DNA of 10,621 nt from Candidatus Solibacter sp. (GTDB lineage: Bacteria > Acidobacteriota > Terriglobia > Bryobacterales > Bryobacteraceae): positions 1-10,621 of the forward strand of contig JADGNT010000091.1 of the NCBI GenBank assembly GCA_017883345.1. Reading direction: 5' to 3'. The notes beneath the pieces are model-generated. The model was not told where the DNA came from, made no database searches, and was given only the letters and a program-made list of their open reading frames with translations. Position 1 is the first letter of the stretch. Each line of letters starts with the position of its first letter. Of the stretch, positions 6,483-10,621 are shown one piece after another. The translations under genes were made by a program, and so were the position numbers.

Positions 6483-7981
6483 TTCACCGCTGGCACGGCC
6501 GGCGCGGACTGCTTCCGCACCTGCTCGAAGTATTGCTGCACGTAGGGCTGTAGCGCCACGGGGACTTCGTCGCGGCTGATTTCCGCGCCCCCCTGGGTGT
6601 GCTGTGCGCCCTTCTGCGCATAGGGCGTGCGTAGTTGCTGATTGGTAGTCTGCACTTCCACCGTGGCTTCGCCGCTGATGGTGGCGGAGCGCTTGCCCAG
6701 GATCTCGCTGATCTTGCCCATGGCGGCGAGTTGCTCGGCGTTCTTGATGGCCTTATCGCCATCCTGGCTGCCGATGCCGCTGCCGGGCTGCTTGCTGGAT
6801 TGCTCGGAATCGCTCTTGCCCTGGCCTTTCCCCTGCTGCTTGTTCTCCGAGTTCTTGGCCTCCTGGCCGTCCTCGCCTTCCTGCGCATCGCCCTGCTGGC
6901 TGCCGTTCTGCGGTTGGCCATCCTTGCCGTTTTGCTTAGAGCCCTGCTGCGACTTGGCTGGCGCGGATTTCGGATCCTTGCCCTGTTGAGGGGAGCCTTG
7001 CTGGTTCTGCTGGGGTTTGGCTCTGGAGAGCAGATTCTGGAAGGCGTCCTTCAACTTGCTCATCAGGCTGGAACTTTCGCTCGGGTTCTTGGCGTCCGGC
7101 TTCTCGCCGTTCTGCGGTTTCTCGCCCTTCCCGCCTTGGCTGTCGCCCGGCTGGCCGTTCTGGCTCTCTTCGCCGTTCTTGGCGGCGGCAGATTCGCCCT
7201 CGGAATCGGCATCGTCGGAGGCCATTTCGTTGTCGCCCTGCTCGCCGGGTTTCTGGATCGGGAATGACTTGGCATCCATCTTGGCGATGGCTTCGGTCTG
7301 GGCATCGCCGGGGGTTTGAATCTCCTGGTTGGGGTCCTGCTGGCCAGGAGCCTGCTGATCCTGATTCGAGGGGGTACTGCCGTCGTCGGGCGTTTCGGGA
7401 GTTTGTTTCGTGCCGCGGCGCGCGTTGTTGGCCTGGCGGACGGGCTTGCCGCCGGTCAGCGATTCGGGCAGGAAGTTGGCCAGCGGCTGCTTCAGGTCGA
7501 GACGGCGGGAAAGGCCGTAGCGCAGCGCAAACAGGCTGCCGGCTAACAGCGCGAGGCCGGCCATCAGATAGACGGCGCGCGGCATGGTGTAGGGCACGGC
7601 GCGGCGCACATCGACGGATTGGGCGAGGCGGCCGGCCTCCTCAAACTGAGCGCGGCGGACATCCGGCGCCACCCGCGCGCCGGGATCGACTTCGCTGAAG
7701 AAAAGCGCGGTGGACAGGTTGTCGGCGAGCCCGAGACGCCGATCGACCAGTTGGGCAACGGAGTAAGGCGACGGCATGTGCCGCTTCACGCCATAGATTC
7801 CGAACGCGGCGGCGCCCAGCGGGATGGCGAGCGCCACCGGCCAACTCAGCGTCTGGGTACCGAAGAGCAGCAGCAGGATAAAGGCGGCCAGCGCGGCGCT
7901 GGCGGCATTCGCCCCCTGGGTGAAGAGTTGGTTGCCTAGAATGCGGCGCCTTGCCTGACGGACCAGATTTCCCACGGTCAT
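6476..7981 (-). CDS. Membrane-anchored protein with very long Gln/Asn/Gly/Lys-rich region
   Basis: This is a 501-residue protein that I can describe but not name. A basic N-terminus (RQARRRILGNQ) precedes two close membrane segments (about 26-44 and 47-65). A loop with VAQLVDRRLGLADNLSTAL (about 75-93) follows, then a third segment (about 135-155). Residues about 180-410 are low complexity, rich in Gln, Gly, Asn, Ser, Lys, Asp and Glu, broken by one helix-like patch (SLMSKLKDAFQNLLSRAK, about 305-322). A compact C-terminal part (about 412-490) ends DEVPVALQPYVQQYFEQVRK. The N-terminal layout and the VDRRLGLxDxLSTAL phrase resemble DUF4175-like membrane proteins, often found near MoxR/Bat genes; this is from memory and uncertain. 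GAGGA touches the ATG at 7981 but sits six bases from a GTG at 7975 (two codons in), so GTG may be the true start. The frame stays open to 8260, but that extension overlaps the divergent regulator and lacks sense. Confidence 0.8.
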   Translation of the reverse strand: MTVGNLVRQARRRILGNQLFTQGANAASAALAAFILLLLFGTQTLSWPVALAIPLGAAAFGIYGVKRHMPSPYSVAQLVDRRLGLADNLSTALFFSEVDPGARVAPDVRRAQFEEAGRLAQSVDVRRAVPYTMPRAVYLMAGLALLAGSLFALRYGLSRRLDLKQPLANFLPESLTGGKPVRQANNARRGTKQTPETPDDGSTPSNQDQQAPGQQDPNQEIQTPGDAQTEAIAKMDAKSFPIQKPGEQGDNEMASDDADSEGESAAAKNGEESQNGQPGDSQGGKGEKPQNGEKPDAKNPSESSSLMSKLKDAFQNLLSRAKPQQNQQGSPQQGKDPKSAPAKSQQGSKQNGKDGQPQNGSQQGDAQEGEDGQEAKNSENKQQGKGQGKSDSEQSSKQPGSGIGSQDGDKAIKNAEQLAAMGKISEILGKRSATISGEATVEVQTTNQQLRTPYAQKGAQHTQGGAEISRDEVPVALQPYVQQYFEQVRKQSAPAVPAVKQ

Positions 7982-7986
7982 TCCTC
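7982..7986 (-). promoter_or_regulatory. Ribosome binding site that favours a GTG start
   Basis: On the minus strand GAGGA abuts the ATG at 7981, which leaves no spacer. It is six bases before the GTG at 7975, an ideal distance. Initiation at GTG would shorten the membrane protein by two residues. Confidence 0.4.
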
Positions 7987-8134
7987 GTGCGATTGCGTAC
8001 GATTTCGCGGAGCGACGTTGTCCCGAAATGCTGAAATTACCTTCAATCTTATCATTATCATCCGTTCCGAACGACGACCCGCGGTTCGGGCGTAAAATGA
8101 GTAGGACGGTCCGCTTCCGGGAAGGAACCTCTCT
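7987..8134. promoter_or_regulatory. Divergent control region between membrane protein and response regulator
   Basis: This region is AT-richer than its surroundings. On the plus strand TAAAAT (8093-8098) is a fair -10 box for the regulator gene, but no good -35 box precedes it. A 6-bp inverted repeat, CCGAAC (8067-8072) and GTTCGG (8084-8089), lies just upstream and could be a binding site. Around 8050-8062 a tandem ATTATC-type run gives TGATAATGATAA on the minus strand, a possible but weak -10 region for the membrane protein gene. No -24/-12 sigma-54 promoter is recognisable. Confidence 0.3.
8122..8126 (+). promoter_or_regulatory. Ribosome binding site supporting a TTG start
   Basis: AAGGA lies eight bases before the TTG at 8135. 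The next in-frame ATG is at codon 23, inside the receiver domain, so this site and the protein fold together require the TTG start. Confidence 0.7.
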
Positions 8135-9565
8135 TTGAACCAACGGCTGAAAGTTCTGATTGTGGATGACGAAGCCAGCCAGCGCTCCGGCCTGGCGGCC
8201 ATGGTCTCGGCGTGGGGCATGACGCCGGAAACGGCGGCCGAGGGCAACGAAGCGCTGCAAAAGCTCAACGAGTTTGCCGCCGATGTGATTCTGACCGACT
8301 TGAACATGCCGGGCCTGGACGGCTTCGGTTTTCTAAAACGTCTGCGTGAAGGCGGCGACATGCCGCCGACCATCGTGCTGACGGCCTACGGGAACATCGA
8401 GACCGCCGTCAAGACGGTGCACGAACTGGGGGCCTACTGGTTCCTGGAGAAGCCGATCCAGCCCTCCCAGTTGGAGGTGCTGATCCGCCGCGCGGGCTCG
8501 CACGCGGAACTGCGCTCCGAGAAGCGCGTGCTGGAGCGCAACCTGGTCTACAAGGGATCGCTGGGTGAAATGGTGGGCATGGCGCCGCGCATGCAGGAGA
8601 TTTTTGCGCTCCTGCAACAGGCGGGGCCCAGCAAGGCGTGCGTGCTGATCACCGGCGAGAGCGGCACCGGCAAGGAACTGGTGGCGCGGACACTGCATGC
8701 GCTGAGCCCGCGGCGGCACGGGCCGTTCGTGGCGATCAACTGCGCGGCGCTGCCGGAGACACTGATCGAAAGCGAACTGTTCGGCCACGAGAAGGGGTCG
8801 TTCACGGGAGCCAGCGAACGGCGCGCGGGGTGTTTCGAAGTGGCGCAGCACGGGACGCTGCTGTTGGACGAGATCGGCGAGATGCCGATGCTGACGCAGG
8901 CCAAGCTACTGCGCATTCTGGAGGATTCCAAAGTACGGCGGTTGGGCGGACGGACGGAGTTTGAGGTGGATGTGCGGGTAGTGGCGGCGACCAACAAGGC
9001 GCCGGAGGAGGCGGTCAGCGGCGGGCATCTGCGCGAGGATCTTTTCTACCGGCTGAACGTATTTCACATTCATCTGCCTCCACTGCGCGAGCGCAAGGAA
9101 GACATCCCCGCGATGGTGGAGACGCTGATCGGGGATATGAACCGCAAGCACGCTTGCCGGGTCACCGAGGTCTCTTCTGAGGTGCTGGAATGCCTCGATC
9201 GGCACCGCTGGCCGGGGAATGTGCGCGAACTGCGTAACGTGCTGGAGCGCGCGGTGATTCTGGCGGGCGAAGGAACCATCGAGGTGAAGTACCTGCCGGC
9301 GTTCCTGCAAAGCCGGCCGGCCATGGCGGGTGTCGCCGCGGCCGCTCAGCCGGCGGCGGCGGTTGCGGCGGCGGACGATGCCGATGAGGTGAAGTTCCAG
9401 ATCGGCACCACGGTGGAAGAGGCGGAGAAGGGGCTGATTCTGCGGACGCTGGCACACACGCGGAATAACAAGACGCGCGCGGCGGAGATCCTCGGGATCA
9501 GCCTCAAGACCTTACACAATAAGTTGAAAGAGTACGGGTCGCACGAGTTGGGAATCGGGGCGTAG
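8135..9565 (+). CDS. NtrC-family sigma-54-activating response regulator
   Basis: This 476-residue cytoplasmic transcription activator works with sigma-54 RNA polymerase. The receiver domain (about 5-120) has the acidic pocket D11/D12, phosphoacceptor D55 (VILTDLNMP), T83 and K106 (FLEKP). The AAA+ domain (about 146-380) shows Walker A GESGTGKE (174-181), the sigma-54 loop GSFTGA (221-226), Walker B LLLDEIGE (242-249), REDLFYRLNVF near 299 and WPGNVREL from 359. An Ala-rich linker (about 395-415) leads to a Fis-type helix-turn-helix (about 439-467, NNKTRAAEILGISLKTLHNK). All key residues are present. The loop has Ser where GAFTGA has Ala; this is a variant of the contact loop. Translation starts at TTG. 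No histidine kinase gene lies in the window, so it is an orphan here. It is divergent from the membrane protein gene, which could be a target, but no sigma-54 promoter is seen. Confidence 0.95.
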   Translation: MNQRLKVLIVDDEASQRSGLAAMVSAWGMTPETAAEGNEALQKLNEFAADVILTDLNMPGLDGFGFLKRLREGGDMPPTIVLTAYGNIETAVKTVHELGAYWFLEKPIQPSQLEVLIRRAGSHAELRSEKRVLERNLVYKGSLGEMVGMAPRMQEIFALLQQAGPSKACVLITGESGTGKELVARTLHALSPRRHGPFVAINCAALPETLIESELFGHEKGSFTGASERRAGCFEVAQHGTLLLDEIGEMPMLTQAKLLRILEDSKVRRLGGRTEFEVDVRVVAATNKAPEEAVSGGHLREDLFYRLNVFHIHLPPLRERKEDIPAMVETLIGDMNRKHACRVTEVSSEVLECLDRHRWPGNVRELRNVLERAVILAGEGTIEVKYLPAFLQSRPAMAGVAAAAQPAAAVAAADDADEVKFQIGTTVEEAEKGLILRTLAHTRNNKTRAAEILGISLKTLHNKLKEYGSHELGIGA

Positions 9566-9798
9566 TTCACCTTGAGCGGAAGCGGGGTCACTTCACCTGC
9601 TGACGCGCCAACACCGTGACCCATTTGTTGACGTCATAGGCGAGGTTCCCGAACCCGGGCGCGATCCCGCCTAGGTCTATGACCGCCTGAAAACTTTCTA
9701 AAGAAATCTTTCAAGCGGTCGAAAACCTAGGTGCTTGGAGAAATGGCGTCAGACACCTCTACTCGGCATCGCTTCTCCGCGCGAGTATTGACTGTTCT
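9566..9798. other. Gene-free convergent junction
   Basis: These 233 bases separate the ends of two convergent genes. They hold the 62-bp near-palindrome annotated separately. On the minus strand there is also a 40-codon open stretch (9710-9588) that reads like a C-terminus (IAPGFGNLAYDVNKWVTVLA, then RQQVK and a TGA stop). It has no ATG start and is preceded by a stop codon, so at most it is a gene remnant. I see no RNA gene. Confidence 0.5.
9670..9731. repeat. 62-bp near-palindrome between convergent genes
   Basis: The sequence is symmetric about the point between 9700 and 9701. CCTAGGT (9670-9676) pairs with ACCTAGG (9725-9731). GACCGC (9681-9686) pairs with GCGGTC (9715-9720). TGAAA (9688-9692) pairs with TTTCA (9709-9713). 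TTTC (9695-9698) pairs with GAAA (9703-9706). Only a few mismatches lie between these blocks. It could be a bidirectional terminator for the flanking convergent genes, although no T-run follows. It could also be a recombination or binding site, or a small dispersed repeat. Confidence 0.6.
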
Positions 9799-10299
9799 CT
9801 AGTGAGCTGCACCCGGGGAAGTAATGGCCCCGTGAAACGAGCCGGAGGTGAAGAACGTTACTGGACTTGCCACGCGCTCCATCGTAAAGCTCCCTTGGGC
9901 TCCCGCGAATCGACCCGTGCCACCAGTAATGGTGAAAATTTCCGTGATGATAAAGACAATACCATCGGGTGCAGCCATCGGTTCACCCGATCCGGTAATT
10001 GACGTAGAGATGCTGTCTCCATTGGCCGCGAACCACTGAGCAGACCCTGTGTCATGGCCGGTCGTGAGGTCTACCGTAACCGTTTGGGTAAATGAGAAAT
10101 TACCCACAAGAGTCCCAATTCCGGTGCCCACTGTAAGGACGGTTACCGTGGTGTTGGTGGAGCCTATGTCGGTGTCATGGCCTTGCATCGCACCCTTGAA
10201 GGGTACTTGTTTTTGTGCCGCCGCCGGGACGGCAAGCGCCGCCGTCAGAATCATCGCCGCCATCGGCAGGTAGATCATGGATCTCGTTATGGTTTTCAT
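9799..10299 (-). CDS. Small exported protein, possible allene-oxide-cyclase-like barrel
   Basis: This is a 166-residue protein with a clear signal peptide: MKTITR, a hydrophobic core to about residue 25, and likely cleavage after AAA28 before Gln29. AAGGAG eight bases upstream fixes the ATG. The mature part (about 138 residues) is rich in Thr, Gly and Val, with alternating strand-like patterns (TTVTVLTVG, FSFTQTVTVDL, IVFIITEIFTITGG) and no cysteine. The phrase GGTGRFAGAQGS (126-137) followed by FTMER resembles the turn seen in bacterial secreted proteins with the allene-oxide-cyclase/dirigent-like beta-barrel; this is from memory and not proven. No enzyme activity is assigned. It is convergent with the response regulator and divergent from the kinase gene. 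Confidence 0.8.
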   Translation of the reverse strand: MKTITRSMIYLPMAAMILTAALAVPAAAQKQVPFKGAMQGHDTDIGSTNTTVTVLTVGTGIGTLVGNFSFTQTVTVDLTTGHDTGSAQWFAANGDSISTSITGSGEPMAAPDGIVFIITEIFTITGGTGRFAGAQGSFTMERVASPVTFFTSGSFHGAITSPGAAH

Positions 10300-10307
10300 A
10301 CTGGAAT

Positions 10308-10313
10308 CTCCTT
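10308..10313 (-). promoter_or_regulatory. Ribosome binding site of the small exported protein
   Basis: On the minus strand AAGGAG lies eight bases before the ATG at 10299, within AAAAGGAGA. It is a strong, well-spaced site that settles the start and gives a normal signal peptide. Confidence 0.8.
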
Positions 10314-10384
10314 TTAGGTTTATCGATCAGGCGGCCAGTTCGAATCGGCTCACCTGCCACGAATAAGGAATCGCGGGACTGGAG

Positions 10385-10415
10385 GTTACAGCCTCTGGGG
10401 CGAAAGGCATATAAT
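10385..10415 (+). promoter_or_regulatory. Promoter of the Ser/Thr kinase gene
   Basis: A perfect TATAAT (10410-10415) is preceded, at 19 bases, by GTTACA (10385-10390, four of six matches to the -35 consensus). The predicted start of transcription near 10422 leaves a leader of only about 15 bases with no clear ribosome site before the ATG at 10437. The -35-like box lies within a small GAGG/CCTC dyad (10382-10395). Confidence 0.5.
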
Positions 10416-10436
10416 AGTTGTGCAAATCCGGCCGAA

Positions 10437-10621
10437 ATGCCAAACTGCCCTCAGTGCGAAGCGGAATTGGGTTCCGATGATCCCGCGGGACTGTGCCCTA
10501 AGTGTCTGATCCAGGGCGCTTTCGATAGTTCCGTCGCCGCGGACGAGTACGGAACTCAGACTATTGACGGCGCGAGAGATCCAACCGGTGATGACGACTT
10601 CGGCCGTTATCAGATCGTTCG
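10437..10621 (+). CDS. Ser/Thr protein kinase, N-terminal fragment with zinc ribbon
   Basis: The first 61 codons are present; the gene runs off the right edge. It opens MPNCPQCEAELG and has two CPxC knuckles (Cys4/Cys7 and Cys20/Cys23), a zinc-ribbon-like head. An acidic, low-structure linker (about 30-54) follows, and then FGRYQIV at 55-61. In the Hanks-type kinases of Acidobacteria and Planctomycetes this phrase comes directly before the glycine-rich ATP loop (typically GxGGMGxVY). The kinase domain itself is outside the window, so the call rests on this typical start, which is quite characteristic. Such proteins commonly carry a C-terminal membrane segment and sensor repeats; none can be checked here. 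It is divergent from the small exported protein and has its own TATAAT promoter. Confidence 0.8.
   Translation, partial: MPNCPQCEAELGSDDPAGLCPKCLIQGAFDSSVAADEYGTQTIDGARDPTGDDDFGRYQIV

Noticed and set aside
6635..7267. 210-codon plus-strand Leu/Ala-rich frame antisense to the membrane protein
   Set aside because: The apparent hydrophobicity comes from reading the antisense of Gln/Lys/Gly-rich repeats; there is no ribosome site.
8100..8107. AGTAGGAC, the same eight bases as in the hairpin arm at 6453-6460
   Set aside because: Eight bases without the second arm is within chance for a window of this size; no element boundary is visible.
7982..8260. Upstream extension of the membrane protein to 8260
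   Set aside because: It would overlap the start of the response regulator on the other strand. The translation is Arg-rich shadow sequence.
10332..10362. tRNA 3'-end-like sequence with GTTCGAATC and CACCTGCCACGA
   Set aside because: The T-stem has mismatches, the end is ACGA where CCA is expected, and no matching acceptor, D or anticodon arms lie upstream.
1..10621. CRISPR arrays, insertion sequences, integrases, rRNA or tRNA genes
   Set aside because: I saw no spaced direct repeats, no transposase or recombinase motifs and no conserved RNA sequences anywhere in the window.

Overview
The window looks like a piece of a high-GC acidobacterial chromosome, most likely from the Solibacter/Bryobacter group. 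This is inferred from protein types and not from a marker gene. The evidence is a secreted propeller protein ending in the Solibacter-type C-terminal domain (TIGR03437-like), a Kgd-type fused 2-oxoglutarate dehydrogenase, a zinc-ribbon Ser/Thr kinase start, and an NtrC-type regulator. Nothing in the window is clearly phage or transposon. The genes are mostly ordinary chromosomal ones; the less ordinary material lies between them.

Layout, left to right. (1) Positions 1-105, minus strand: the first 35 codons of a gene that looks like an Xre/HigA-type antitoxin. It has a perfect Shine-Dalgarno sequence and a TTGACA promoter whose spacer is filled by an 18-bp dyad, the arrangement expected of autorepression. 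(2) Positions 184-294: an intergenic element bounded by perfect 15-bp inverted repeats, just past the end of the next gene. (3) Positions 301-3993, minus: a large Kgd-type 2-oxoglutarate dehydrogenase E1 with an N-terminal succinyltransferase-like domain (TCA cycle), with several small dyads in its leader. (4) Positions 4160-5971, plus, divergent from it: an exported beta-propeller protein. (5) Positions 6020-6451, plus: an unrecognised 143-aa protein that appears to be read from a leaderless mRNA. (6) Positions 6476-7981, minus, convergent with it: a membrane protein with a very long Gln/Asn/Gly/Lys/Ser-rich middle. The two stop codons sit inside one perfect 14-bp hairpin. (7) Positions 8135-9565, plus, divergent from the membrane protein: a sigma-54-activating response regulator with a TTG start and no kinase beside it. 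(8) Positions 9566-9798: a gene-free stretch carrying a 62-bp near-palindrome. (9) Positions 9799-10299, minus: a small exported protein. (10) Positions 10437-10621, plus, divergent: the start of a Ser/Thr protein kinase, cut by the window edge.

Functionally the window is a set of separate transcription units and not one pathway. Each divergent intergenic region is 137-166 bp, and each convergent junction holds a large hairpin. The pairing of the membrane protein with the sigma-54 activator, and of the small exported protein with the kinase, could be regulatory, but nothing in the sequence proves it. I found no convincing multi-gene defence or mobile system. The best candidates for follow-up are the three palindromic intergenic elements, the dyad-in-promoter of the antitoxin-like gene, the leaderless unknown gene and the low-complexity membrane protein.
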